Of a stretch of DNA of 64,000 nt, positions 1-12,569 are shown piece by piece. The notes below the pieces were generated by a model that worked only from the letters and a program-made list of their open reading frames with translations, ran no database searches and was not told the DNA's origin. Positions within the stretch are counted from its first letter, which is position 1; every line of letters begins with the position of its first letter. The position numbers and the translations under genes were made by a program. Location: NCBI RefSeq assembly GCF_050436995.1, contig NC_134763.1:992001-1056000 (forward strand). Reading direction: 5' to 3'. Source of the stretch: Anticarsia gemmatalis. Taxonomy: Eukaryota > Arthropoda > Insecta > Lepidoptera > Erebidae.

Positions 1-1898
1 CTATCCGAACTTCGCCTTTGTGGCATTTTCTAGAGTAATAAGTATAGTGTGTTATACCAGGCTATAAACTATCTGTGTACTAAACTTCAAGATTTTTTCA
101 TTATATTTTGGCTTGATTGAGTAACAATTATCATGCTAAATTTCATCAAAATTTATTACAGACCCTAAGTTTAAATTGGGGTCGATAGGCCAGTTAGACG
201 GTCGTTTCTGGGTCACCAATGTTTTAGTGTCATTTAGGATACAGATTACAGTTGCTATGGTGATAATTACATTGTATTTTGGTGGTAATTTGGATATATC
301 GCCTAAATATTTTTAGATGCAATAATTGGGCATAGCTATTCATGCTAAAGTTGTGTTTTGATATTGGTATGCATTTCGCGACCATGACGTTCACTATAAA
401 AAATGCATTGACTGCAAGTGCTTATGATTAGCATTTATCTTTTTATATCGGCCGCTATAAAGTGCGGGTCTTCAGGTAAACTATTTTTAAAGTCAACGTT
501 ATTTTTACAAGCTTATGCAACTTTCATATTTTCTTACAAACACCTACTCGCCATTCAGGCCGTGAATAAACGTTTAAATCAAAACTAAATCATCGGCTGT
601 ACAGTAATTCATCTCAATTTCCGAGAGCCGACATTTCTAACACTCCATAAATAATAAATTATGGAATCGAACCCAAAATAGAAGGTAACAGTGACTAACA
701 AACAGCTGTGGTTGCTACCGGTTTATTTCGAGGCCAAACAATGGACTATCTCCAACAAGGCACTTCAAATTTTACAAAGTACCTAACTCCAATGTTATTG
801 AGTCAAAGTGAATTGTATTTTAAGTTTTTTTATAAAATATATTGTTTATTAAAAACTGTGATGTACGTATTTTATGCTGTAGTATTTCTTACATAAAAGG
901 ACGTCTTTATTTCTAACAGACTTAACTGAAATCAGGAACCTTGTTACATTGGCAACAAATTCTACTATTTGACTGAAAAACATTTTGGTAAATGTATAAA
1001 TACTGAAAAAAGTTCCAAATAAGCAACGATCACAAAGCATTTTAGACTTTTACCATAACCAGTTGATTAGGTTAAACTGAAAATTGCCATATTTCTGTGT
1101 TTTACCGTAACGCCTAGCCTGCCAAGCTCATTTTATTTAAAAAACTTTGTACTATATTCATAATTTATATGCAAATACATAAAAACCTTAAAATATGTAC
1201 ATCACAGTTTTTCTACTACAAAATGTCACAATCTGTCTTTAGCAGAAATATAATTTTAAGTATTAACATGCATTTCTTTGTATTTTATTGTATACAGACT
1301 CCCTCAGTATTAAACATTTAGTATTATTTTCGAATAAACATTTTTTGTATACCATCCTTTTGGAAGAAATCGTAAAAAAAATACGCAAATTAAATTTGTT
1401 TCGGCTTGTTATGCGGTCAATTTTAGAAAATATATATTATATTATTTACATATATTATAGTATTAAATACTGACACTAAATAGTGTAAGCTTTTTACACG
1501 AAAATAAGTAATTTTGTGTCACGAAAATAATTATTGCTATTGGAAAAAAAATATCGTCTTAAACGCATGGAAATAAAAAGGTACCTACTGGTTAAAAATT
1601 GAAAAATAAATATTTGAGAAAAGAACAAAAGTACTTCCTTTTAATTACATTACTAAAACTTTCTAAAATTAACATACGTCAAAGTTATAATATGAAAACT
1701 ATTCGCAACCATATTTTTATTCTCTCATAAAGGAACTTTAATAAGTGGTCACCAAGTCATGAATTACTAACGTGATCGTACGTTCCACCTTTTGAAAGAT
1801 TGTCCCGCGTTTAACTTTTCCGATGCAGTGGTCGAGAATTTTTTTTTCAAAATTGTATGTATTTAAGCCCTTCCTACTCAAAAAAAACTATGGCCCAT

Positions 1899-2017
1899 TA
1901 ACCCCCGGTATCTGAGGTACATTTAGCGGTAATTTATCTATTCAATAGCGATTTTTATACGTATTTTAACGCTATTGAATAGGTAAACTACCGTTAAATG
2001 TACTCGGAAACCGGGCA
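1899..2017. repeat. Foldback MITE, about 119 bp
   Basis: The two halves are imperfect reverse complements. The left half starts TAACCCCCGG and runs through TTTAGCGGTA and CTATTCAATAGCG. The right half mirrors this and ends in CCGGGC. A second, better-conserved copy is at 4511-4624 and a half copy is at 38330-38371, so this is a dispersed family and not a local hairpin. No coding capacity. Confidence 0.8.
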
Positions 2018-4424
2018 TAAATGACTCATATTGGTCACGTTGAGAAGTTATTACTTTATCCACAGGAACAAAATTTCATATCTTAAAATGAAATCCTATA
2101 TCAATAAATTATTGTACAATTCCACGGCTCTGCGGTACTTTTCTATTTTGATTTATCAAAGCAGTAGTTATTTTTAAATGCAATGCCTCTGCTTCGTGTT
2201 TAGTTCGAAAAGTGTTTGTTGCCGCAATCGATAGGAATTCTCCAATGTTATTATATGGGACGGTATTAATAGAATTGGGCCTAAGATTGTTTTTCGTCGA
2301 CGCAAACGAAGCTGTGATCCTTGAAGATCTCTTACTATTGGAATGTTCCACGTAAATACAGTTACTTTTGGTCGTAGGTTAACTTAATGATATTTTTATC
2401 TATCTAATTGTATTTGTGAATTATCAAAAATAAGTTTACCTTTTGTTTTGTTTATGGTACTTTTGATATTTCTCACAAAAATCTAGGAAAATTGACAACA
2501 GAATTCACAGCCCAATTTTCTGAAAATGTCTTATTAGGCAAGTTCCTTATGACGAAACTTTTAAATTGGGTAGTTTTACAAACCAAACGCTGCTGTAAAA
2601 CTTTACCTGCTAGAGCTACAAACAATAAAAGCAACTGAATAAAAATCCAGCAAGTCAAAACACCATTTTAAGTAATTACAATAAAAAAGGTCCATTTAAT
2701 AACCAAACTTAAATATTTTGTATAGAGTGCACGAACGTTGGGCGGCCATATATCATAAAAACACGGGCATTGCGTGTTTCAACCAATGCCCATTGTAAAT
2801 TACTATAAAACTCACACATTTGGGCTGTGCCTTTAGTAAAGCGGGGCGTCGGATCAGAAACCCTTGGTGTCTGATATTTTGTAGGGCAGCTTTTAACCTA
2901 TTTTCCGAAGTTTCCCCAATGACATAAAATAGTGGGCGAATATAACTTTTACTACAAAAGTAATTCTAACCTTGGTTGTTTTCAAATAAAACTGCCAATT
3001 AATTGCATAGTTTATTCATTAATAAAAACAAATTATGCTCGACTCTCTGTCGACCAGTTGACTGATGAAGACATATTTTGGTCAATAAGTCTAGTAAAGG
3101 GAAGAAAACTATAACAGCTAATATCTCTGTCCGCTCCCCGCTCCTCCACTCAAAATCACGGCGTTATTATTACTCGACCAAAATCGTATATCGTATTAAC
3201 ACTTACATAAAAATGCGGAAATTGTATCACAGCTAAATATAACTGAAATAAAATATACTTCACGTGCGAACTGACGATTACCAAATTGTTAGAACACTTT
3301 TATAATAATGAAAAGAACTTTTGAAACCAAAAGCGTGAGCAGTAAGAGCGTCATTAGCATTAGATCTTTGAAAGTTTAAAAAGACACTGACCGGTCTAGG
3401 ATTTTAGTTTATGTTTGAAGTTTTAAACGTGATGATTTTTTTAGAGCTTTTTTTTTAATGCTTTATGCATACACTTGCACTCTGGTAGAGTGCAAGGTTA
3501 TGTGGCACTCTCCCTCTACTAAATATCTTTCTGCTCTAGCGTAACAAAAGAGGATACCTACTTACTTCTCTTAAAAACTGTAACATGGCCCTACTAAAGT
3601 TCAAAAAATACCTACTAAAACCCAACAATAAAAATAATATTCAGCAATGGATTGTCTGAAAAAATCTCTGAATAAAGTTTCAAAGAGTTATTTTAATAAA
3701 ATAACCTTTACAAAAAGTGTTGCTTAAGTTCACGACAGCAGCGCAATGTGTGGTGGGCGTACAAGATTGTGTACGTTTCAAAGAATGTTCATAAATAAGA
3801 AAGTTTTCTCGGTATGCTTTTGTCAATGTGATCCAATTTCGTCGTATGAAACCAGGTGCATTGTTGAAGTTATATTCGTTGCCAGACTTTTTTCGTACAA
3901 CAATTTCTATGCCAAGAAACAATCTTGTGGAAACTAAACAACGCATACAAAAAAATATATAAAAAGTTAGTGCGAAGACGAAAAATAGAAATGTAGGCAA
4001 AGAGTGCTGATAAACTAATATATTAATTATCTTATTTGTGATAAAAATAAAATACAAAACAAACTGATTATTGATTTGAAAATATAAAATGTGTAGTTAT
4101 GTGTTTGATGTTAACTGTAGCCTAATTAATTTAACTAGATATTTGTACCGCGCTTCGTACGGACCCAAAAAACTTTCAAATTACATCTCCTGTCACTTGT
4201 GAGATGGCTTAAACGACAGTATGCATAACAAGTTTGGAAACATACCGTGCATCACCATTTCTTATTTTTCTTTATCAAAATGTTAGTACCCTAATCTCAA
4301 TATTATATTTATAAACCCTCACTATATAATGCTGAATGAATGTAATACGAATATTGTAATTTTAACCGGAAATCACACGGTAATTTTGTATAATACAATC
4401 ATTTGTCAGCCATTGGACTGAAAG

Positions 4425-4837
4425 CCGTCACACGACACGACAGTATCGTGACGTTGCAATCTTATTTTACGGCCATTTTCAATGCCCTATCTTTTCACTG
4501 TTTACTTACTTAACCCCCGGTTTCTGAGGTACATTTAGCGGTAGTTTATCTATTCAATAGCGCCTGTGCTGACATGACAGTTTAAATAGATAAACTACCG
4601 CTAAATGTGCCTCAGAAACCGGGCACAAGCATTATCTGCAATTCTATCGTTCTTGACTTTCTGTAACCTATTCAAGGATGAAATATTCCTACAAAATTCA
4701 GTTAATGATAGATCATTCAAATTTTAATTATTACTTATCATTAATATCGCAATCTATCTTTAATCCTTGGTAGAGACCCGAAAATGGTCGTAGCATTCCT
4801 AAAATGCCGTGGCGAGAAAAATCGTGTCGTGTGACGG
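4425..4837. repeat. MITE with 16-bp perfect terminal inverted repeats
   Basis: CCGTCACACGACACGA at 4425-4440 is matched exactly by its reverse complement at 4822-4837. The 413-bp interval has no open frame of interest and contains the foldback copy at 4511-4624, which suggests one element inserted in another. I could not identify a target-site duplication with certainty. Confidence 0.65.
4511..4624. repeat. Foldback MITE, second copy
   Basis: Same palindromic family as 1899-2017. Both arms contain the TTTAGCGGTAGTTTATCTAT core or its complement, and the element ends GAAACCGGGC. The spacer between the arms differs from the first copy, as expected for a mobile foldback family. Confidence 0.8.
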
Positions 4838-6406
4838 TAAATAAAAGTATCCATTGTCACATATTCCTCGGGACATATAAATAAACAGCACATGTAATAT
4901 AACGATTCACACTTAGCCTTACACTCAAATGTAATATAAAAATGATAAATATAAATATGAAAATTATAACGACTTTCATTTCACAACTTCATATCTAAGC
5001 TCTGTAAAACCCCCGCTATAGCACTTTTCCTGACCCGGGATTCAAATCCGACGCCTTGAGATCTAGAGTTGCATTTATAATTATTACATGTCGGCCCAAA
5101 GAAGCAACCAAGAACTGTAAAATAAGATATCCAGGTATCTCTGAAAAATAATTTTCTCGTCCAAGAAACTCAGCTTTTACCACAAACTTAACTAAGTATC
5201 AATTTCCTTTTAGACTATAACACGTTCCCAATTTACAAATGGAGCCACTGATTTCTGTATTTTACACAACTTTGGAGTTAAGCCTATCAATTTCACGCCG
5301 TAGTATCAGATACGTACATAAAATGCGTTAGGCTTGCTACACACCTTTTCTTGTTAGTCAGAATCGAACAAGGGGGAGGAATATCGAATAAGCTTAGTTG
5401 AATGTTCGAGATAAGGGCCGCAATTGGAGCTACCCGATTGGTATTCGCCACAACCTAATGTAGTAGTTATTATGAGTCGGCTTTTGCGTTCCACAGATAT
5501 TCTAATCGAATGATTAGTCCGAATGAATAATGTGATCGGCACAAGCCGAACAGATGCAGTAATTGCTTCGAGTCGGTACCGAACAAGTGATCCGAATCGG
5601 TTTTGTTGTTCGATAAATTTTGCGGAACCAAATATGTGTGTAGCAAGCCTTAGTCTTGCATATTTTAGTCGTTTACGAACAAATCAGGTAGACGCAAGGA
5701 TCCTAATCTAATAAACTTTTTATACGCCATCAATTATGCATGCGTAACCCAGTCTGTACCTCAGGTAGATAATATCTACTGTAGCTGACTTATGTAGGTC
5801 AAACAGGTTCGATTTCTTGGTCAGTGTTATAAGATAGCCTTTTAGGGAAGTCCTAAGTGAGAGAATAATTTAGCCGTTACGTACAAAAAAGACTGTTATA
5901 AAAATAAATTGCTGCGGATTCGGTCTTTTTTTTAATTTACAAGTGATTAATTTTATTACTTGTCTCATCGAAATAAGTTAATCTGTTTGGCAATAATGTT
6001 CTAAGTACTCAGATATAGTACAATAGTATATTAGGAATTAATACGAACACGTATTTTATCTTCAAATGCCTGATGGCGCAGGTAACACTGGCCATGGTGA
6101 CAGGCTGAATTAGCGATGACAGGACTCCGTGTATATGACGCGGACGAATATACATATACCCTCATTTGTTTTCTCCAGATACCGGCACATACTAAACTAG
6201 TAAAGTGCTATAGCTCTTCTGCATTTATTCAAATAATTATATTAATTATTAGTAACTAATCTTGGAAAGTAAATCGCAGTAATCAACTACTAATGTGTTC
6301 AGAGAAGCAACCACAGCGGGTAATTTATTCTTCTGATCATATTGTAATTTGTCTTAGCCTAAAGATTGTATGATTGATAAGAGTGTTTCATTGCAGATAT
6401 TCCAAC

Positions 6407-9400
6407 ATGTGGATCCCGAGCACGCCGGTGACCATCATCTCAACTGTAGCTGCTTCTTTCGGTGCTGTTTGTATATTCAAGTAAGTTTTTTCTTTCCTTT
6501 ATTATCGTGTGGTAGATCACAATCATCAAATCGAATGATTATCATAGACTTAGTAGGGCTTGAACGATATAAAACCAAAATAAATTTGAATCTTCAGTGC
6601 AGTAATTAATTATACTAAAGTCCAATAACTTAGAGAGCTCTGTAAGCAAGGTTTAGGCTGGATAAGGTATTCAAAATTCATAATTTAGAACATCAGTGAC
6701 CCACAGTTTTATGCAGCTGGCGATGATCTGCTTGATACAGCTTATATAAGGCTAAAAAGTGCTAGATCACAGAGCCGTAAAACGGAATAACAAAAAAAAG
6801 ATACAGCTTATATGTTTTGGAAATACCCGAAATTGTTCATTATAATTTAGATAGGTAAATCGCGTACCTGGGATGTCTATAGTTGTCAGACTGTAGCAAT
6901 AAAATTTTGATAACAAATTTTTGGACAGCTCATACAAAATATAAAGAAAGTAAGCACTCCTTAAAATTGGAAATACGTAGGTACTAATTTATATTCGCTA
7001 ACTAAATGAACATGCTTGACCCATAATAAAAGAACGCGTCCAAATCAGTATTATATTTAAAAATACCTACTGGTTTAAAAATATTTGTTTGTTTTTATCA
7101 ATAAACAGTCTACCAGGCGTTAACTTGTAAATATATAATTTCGTACACAAATAACACCGGCGCCGTACATTTGTCTCATAAGTAATGCATAAGGAAATTA
7201 TAGCTATCACGGCTCTCTGCTATTGATTGAAACTTGTAACTTTGTCATACACACGACAGATAGGGTTGTTTATAAAGGTCTATATTTAGAATAGACACTT
7301 TTATACATATTGTGTGGGTAAATATTTGTTTAAGTTGGTAGGTTTAATTAGATTTCGTGGCCTAGACTTTACAGTACCTACGTACCTACATATGTATAAT
7401 GTCCGTACGTACGCGTACCTGTAGAGTATGTATAAAGTATAGTTATAGTAGTATTGAGGATAAGGTTTTGGTGCAATCCTGAAATTTAAGTCCTGTTTTA
7501 CCAGCCCTTGATATTAACTACGATGTGATCATTAGTGTAAGTAAAGTAGACAAGTAATGAAACAGGTCAATGTGAAGAAAAAGTATAAGCGATAATCGTT
7601 GTCAAATTACAAAAGAAACAAATATTGCCTAATTCATTTATCTGACACAGTTTGAACCACAGGAAGGGATATAATTACTTTAAATCTCCATTTGAAAACT
7701 GCCAAAAATGTAGCAAGAAATCACTTAGCCGTAGGTACTATAACGATTCTAATGCTGTTTTTGTTACAGAGACTTCTACAATGGTTCCCCATATGACCGC
7801 GACGTGCGTGCTGAAGGCAAGACCGTCATCGTGACGGGCGCCACCAGCGGGATTGGGAAAGAAGCCGCCTGGGACTTCGCTGTTAGAGGCGCTAAGGTAC
7901 GTGTAGAAATTTATTTGTTGAAGAAATAATGTGTTCTAAATCCACTTGATACCTACCGACGTTTCATTATGTAAAGATGTTCTTAACTAACAATCAGAAA
8001 GAATAAACTGGATTAAGTACTCTCTTGGACAATTCGTCATCGATTTTGTCTTGAGACTAGTTTGACCAGTCACGTCTTTTGCTATCTTTGGGTTCAAAAA
8101 CATGTTGGTATTTTCCCATGGTGTAGGTGTTCATGGCATGTCGCGACATGGAGAAGTGCGAGACGGTGCGGCGCGACATCGTGCTGGAGTCTCACAACAA
8201 GTACGTGTACTGCCGACCCTGCGACCTCGCCAGCCTGCAGAGCGTCAGGGACTTTGTTAAGAGGTGAGCTAATATTGCCTTATGTTCTGTCTAAAAGACT
8301 TTTTCATCTATACTAATATTATAAAGCTGAAGAGTTTGTTTGTTTGTTTGAACGCGCTAATCTCAGGAACTACTGGTCCGATTTGAAAAATTCTTTCAGT
8401 GTTAGATAGTCCATTTATCTAGGAAGGTTATAGGCTATATATCATCACGCTACGACCAATAGGAGCAGAGTACCAGTGAAAAATGATAGAAAAACGGGGA
8501 AAAATTTTATGAAGTTGAAGTTGCGCGTGTCAGCTAGTATTAGATATGTGTGTAAGAATCAGTAATAATGATCACTTGTTCTAATGGTAAAGGAAAACAT
8601 CATAATAACCATGCATGCCTTAGAGTGCTTTATTTAACATAGGGGTAAGCAAAATCCCTAACTAGACTTGCGTGATGGACTCAAGGTCTAGCCCCTTATT
8701 CCGGGAGGAGATACCTGCCATTATTTTTTACCTAAATCAATTAACCTAAGTTAATGAATCAATTAATTGACGTCAATGTTTAGAATTTGCCTGCCTTTGT
8801 AGCGTATAGGTAATTTTAGCAAATGCTTCGCAAAGGTCACGGGTTTGACTTCCCGGTCCGACGAAAAAGATATTTCCCAGTATTTAAATTGTTTTTCCAT
8901 TCAGGTTCAAGTCCGAGGAGCCTCGCGTGGACGTGTTGGTGAACAACGCGGGCGTGATGGAGCCGCCCGCCGGCGTCACGCGGGACGGCTTCGAGACGCA
9001 GCTTGGAGTCAACCACCTCGGACACTTCCTGCTTACTGGACTACTCATGGACACGCTGAAGGTAGAAAATAAATATTAAGATTTTCTGGTTATATATTTA
9101 GGCATAATGATATTGATTTTGAAGTTCAGGTTTGGAAATTTTGATAAAATATGCATTATTCACGGATCCCGGATTTAACTATCAATAAAAAAAATACATG
9201 GACGTAGATGAATTTTTGCATTGTTTTAGAAGAAATCGTATTTAACTTGCTTTGTCTTTCGTTATTAATGATTACCTTTATAGAATAAAGTATAACTGAG
9301 CAAAAAAAACTACGCCCGTAACTTCTAAAATAAACAAATAAAATTATTTCCCGTAGGTACATACATTTAGTTCCACATTATATAATACAAATGTCATATA

Positions 9401-11106
9401 TTTACCTACCTAATCGCAATTCGGTTAATACAAAACTTTTGTTTTATTACAAAACATGTACCAATACATTTTTGAGTTTATCAAAACCTTTATTTCATAT
9501 CTCACTATTGTTATCCTCAGGAGTCAGCGCCAAGCCGCGTGGTGATAGTATCAGGCTCGGCCCACCAGCGCGGCCGCGTCCACAAGGAGGACCTCAACCT
9601 GACCAACAAGTACGACGCGGCTGACGCCTACGCGCAGAGCAAGCTCGCCAACATGCTGTTTGCTAGGGAACTTGGCAAGAGACTGCTAGGTCAGTAGTTG
9701 TATTTACTCAATAGCTGACCCGCGCAACTTCGCTTGCGTCACGTTTGAGAGATCCGTCAAATTTTTTCCCCGTTTTTGTAACATTTTTTACTGGTACTCT
9801 GCTCCTATTGGTCGTAGCGTGATGATATATAACCTATAGCCTTCCCCGATAAATGGGCTATCTAACACTGAAATATTTTTTCCAATCAGACCAGAAGTTC
9901 CCGAGATTAGCGCGTTCAAACAAACAAACTCTTCAGCTTTATAATATTAGTATAGAACTAGAGATTAGAAGTTTCAAACGCTAAAATGAATTATTGAGAT
10001 TGGAAATTGAAGACTAAGACAGGTCGTCCCCATGCCATCTGTATTTTACTGTGTAGACACGGTAAAAAACGTAATCCCACATGCATTTTTATTACACTGC
10101 ATAGTGATAGTTGGTTTACATTTGGATTACAAGAAGAGAACCTCTGAATTTATAATGTCGCTTTAAAATTATTTAATTTATTGTCGCGATGTTCAGTTGT
10201 CAATGTCTTTCCGCTTGACCAAATTATCACTTCAGACTTACCCAATTTTTGTCAAGGTCATATTTAGAATGTCCTCGAGTATATAATGCATTTCAGCAAG
10301 TTCGTACACGTGCACATACACGCACATATACGCACTCTCACCCAACAAACTTGCAGGAACGGGCGTGTCAGTAGTAGCCATAGACCCGTGCCTGACGGAC
10401 ACGAACCTGACGCGCCACATGTCCATGACGAAGAGCGTGACGCGGTTCCTGGTGTACCCGCTGTTCTGGCCCTTCATGAAGACGGCCAAGATCGGCGGCC
10501 AGGCCATCGTGCACGCGGCACTCGATCCCGCGCTTGATAAGAGTGCGGGAGATTACTATGTGTAAGATAATATGATTAAAAATAACCATAATCCACACTT
10601 CTCGGTAGTCATATTTAATTTTTGTTGTATTTATAGATTATGTCTTATTATCATTTTACGTTGATTTTATGAGGATTTTAGTTTTATATATATATTTTAG
10701 ATACTAATTAAAAAATAACTGTATTGCATCTTATGATTAAAACGCTCGGGAAAAAATTATATAATATGTAAGTCGAAATCATTTAGACAATTTTCAATTC
10801 AGCTAAAAATGCATTCTCAAATATATAATACCTGCATATAGGTAACACTAATGGCCAGTTTAACAGCTTACGGATAAGTAACGGGGATTGTACAAAATCT
10901 CATATCAAAATTCCATCCAAATTATTAAAATGCGGTGAAAACAGCCATAACAATATACTCCTTCTCTTTCTAGTGACATGAAGAAGAAAGAGCCATCAAA
11001 GCTAGCTCAAGACTTCGAACTATCACTCTGGTTATGGAAGGTCAGCGAGAAATGGACCCGTCTCGACGAACACAAGGCTGCCATCAAAGAAGCCAACGCC
11101 GCGTGA
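6407..11106 (+). CDS. Short-chain dehydrogenase/reductase, retinol dehydrogenase 11-14-like (7 coding exons, 333 aa)
   Basis: Coding exons are 6407-6480, 7770-7896, 8127-8263, 8905-9061, 9521-9689, 10357-10561 and 10974-11106; all junctions are GT-AG, phases close, and the sum is 1002 nt. The protein opens with a hydrophobic N-terminal segment (residues 7-24) that looks like a membrane anchor. The Rossmann NAD(P) motif TGATSGIG is at 47-54, NNAG at 126-129, the structural Asn in VNHLGHF follows, and the active-site YAQSK has Tyr202 and Lys206. This order is that of classical SDRs of the RDH11-14 group, which reduce or oxidise retinoids and other lipid aldehydes at membranes; the substrate here is not known. 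Two oddities: Gly177 sits at the usual catalytic Ser position (VSGSAH), and the usual PG after strand 6 reads PC (AIDPCLTD). The start follows an acceptor-like TTGCAG at 6391-6396, so an upstream non-coding exon is likely. Confidence 0.92.
6611..6895. repeat. MITE of the TATAGTCYGACAACTTA family (copy 1)
   Basis: The left end reads as a variant of TATAGTCCAACAACTTA and the right end (6880-6895) is its reverse complement. The interior shares the phrase around ATTTAGAACAT and GATACAGCT with copies at 17008-17183 and 31386-31595. It lies in intron 1 of the dehydrogenase and is longer than its relatives, perhaps from an internal insertion. Confidence 0.6.
8307..8537 (+). mobile_element. Non-autonomous Helitron-like element (Lep1-type), copy 1
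   Basis: Starts TCTATACTAATATTATAAAG and ends GTCAGCTAG. Other copies of the family carry a CGCAA...TTGCG hairpin just before the CTAG end; here that part is degraded. There is no inverted repeat at the ends and no evident target duplication. These are the Helitron hallmarks (5' TC, 3' hairpin plus CTRR). The family name is from memory of lepidopteran elements. It lies in intron 3 of the dehydrogenase. Confidence 0.75.
8570..8875 (+). repeat. Degraded SINE-like remnants
   Basis: Two pieces stand out: 8575-8715 resembles the body and tail of the SINE seen at 49375-49675 (GTTCTAATGGTAAAGGAAAACATC and the GGGAGGAGATACC end, broken up), and 8835-8870 has a tRNA B-box-like CGGGTTTGACTTCCCGG. Both lie in intron 3 of the dehydrogenase. 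Confidence 0.45.
9712..9956 (-). mobile_element. Helitron-like element (Lep1-type), copy 2
   Basis: Reads on the minus strand from TCTATACTAATATTATAAAGC (9956 downward) to GGGTCAGCTAT at 9712, with the CGCAA/TTGCG hairpin before the end. The last bases are CTAT rather than CTAG. It lies in intron 5 of the dehydrogenase, in the opposite orientation to copy 1. Confidence 0.75.
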
Positions 11107-11228
11107 TATTATATTACTTAGTAGTTTTGTACGACTGATTTGCACTCCATTCGTATTTACAAACACCATAGGATCTGTGAAACTACAGTTTTAAAAGAGC
11201 AAAACCATAATTTTCCGGATAAGACTTA

Positions 11229-11374
11229 CCCTCTTATTCATAAAAATATATGAAGTTATGAAAGGCTCATAGAGATTTGTTTCTTTCACTCCGTAGCGAA
11301 ATGAAAAAGAGAAAACAGGTTGTAGTAGTTTTTTAACTAAAATAGGGTTTATAATGTGTTTATGAATAAGAGGG
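11229..11374. repeat. MITE inside the dehydrogenase 3' UTR
   Basis: CCCTCTTATTCATAAA at the left is mirrored by TTTATGAATAAGAGGG at the right, giving 16-bp terminal inverted repeats around a 146-bp element. It sits between the stop codon (11104-11106) and the poly(A) signal at 11668, so it should be transcribed in the 3' UTR. Confidence 0.75.
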
Positions 11375-11667
11375 TTTGTTTATTATGATATGATATAAGT
11401 TATTTATGAAGTTCAAGTCCCTTTTTTTTAATAAGATCTTGGATCCGACATCGAATATAGTTTTGAAAAGCATTTTTGACCTTGACTGTGTTCATAGTTC
11501 CAAACACCGACTTTTAGTCTTATCTATAATCGCAAGAGGAATGTATATTGTAGCTGTTTTAGACTGCTGATTCTTTAACTGCCAGTGTTGCTTTTTGATG
11601 CAGCGAATGAAAGAAAGCGTGAACTGCGATATAATGTGTGTTAGTGCATTTATATTGTTATTTAGTT

Positions 11668-11673
11668 AATAAA
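11668..11673 (+). terminator. Putative poly(A) signal of the dehydrogenase
   Basis: AATAAA about 560 bp past the stop codon, the first canonical hexamer I see on the plus strand after 11106. The convergent POLR3A gene has a minus-strand AATAAA at 11933-11938, so the two genes end tail to tail. Confidence 0.5.
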
Positions 11674-11932
11674 TGTAGAATAATTTTGAATTACTGAATT
11701 TATTTTCTTAATCTATTAAAATTATAAATGCGGTTTGTAGTGATGTTATGTTTAATGTATTATGTTTGTCACTTGTTGATGCAAAACCTATTGAATGGAT
11801 ATTGATGAGAGTTTGTACATAGATAGTTTTAGCCATTTATTTGCAAAAAATCTAATATAATCAATTTGCAAAAAAAATAGATGTCCGGAGCTTAGGACCT
11901 AGGATGAAAACAGGTAATATTTTTATAAACAT

Positions 11933-11938
11933 GTTTAT
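11933..11938 (-). terminator. Putative poly(A) signal of POLR3A
   Basis: TTTATT on the plus strand gives AATAAA on the minus strand, about 630 bp past the POLR3A stop at 12570-12572. The region between (11939-12569) is AT-rich without coding features and is probably the 3' UTR. Confidence 0.4.
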
Positions 11939-12569
11939 TGAAAAACCTTAACAACAATGTCATATTATCACTGTACAACTTAACAGTCTGTTCAACTTAG
12001 CACATAAAGTCCTTTGCATAAATTCACTGCATTCACCTATACTCAAAGTAAAAAAGTCACTATGTGTTCAACATTTTATGTCAAAAGTACAATACTCCTT
12101 TTGGCTTCTATTGTACTTTATTAAGAAATTGAAATTTCCTCTTTTTAAAGCTTCTAAAAGTTTTTAATCTCGTTCTAATAAATTAGGTTCTGATTCATAT
12201 GCTGTAGTTGATGTATTTACAATTATTCTTCATGTCAATATTTTCCGTATTATGTCTGTGGCTGGCAGAAGAATAATATCTAGATTTTTGCTAGGGATTA
12301 AAAGTTTAGTCTGCTAATAGCTTTAGAATCAAGGAAATAAATACACACGAACTTTCACTTTTAGCCATAAAATGGCAATATTCCAACAGGCATTGTGAAG
12401 TCACCTAGACTTGATGATCCTATAACTTCTGCCTGCAAATTCTTCTTTACTTCCTATTCTTTACAGAATTCTCTTCTTTCGCCCTCTACTCCTTAGACCT
12501 GTTCCTCTTAGCCTTGACAGGCGTGTTACCACCGAGAACAGACCGCCGTCTCTCCCGGTGGCACCTGTT

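Larger units (their letters stand above)
1..6396. other. AT-rich region without a recognisable protein-coding gene
   Basis: I find no stretch that reads as a conserved protein on either strand. The open frames here are short (at most 125 codons) and of low-complexity AT-rich composition. The dehydrogenase coding start at 6407 lies 11 bases after a TTGCAG acceptor-like sequence (6391-6396). A non-coding first exon and the promoter of that gene therefore probably lie somewhere in this region, but I cannot place them. The region does hold three inverted-repeat elements, listed separately. Confidence 0.6.

Noticed and set aside
2109..2351. 80-codon minus-strand frame near the first foldback MITE
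   Set aside because: Composition is less biased than its neighbours, but I see no motif, splice partner or conserved pattern. Left unannotated.
3680..4057. 125-codon minus-strand frame
   Set aside because: Phe/Ile-rich translation of AT-rich DNA, with no domain and a mixed composition typical of chance frames.
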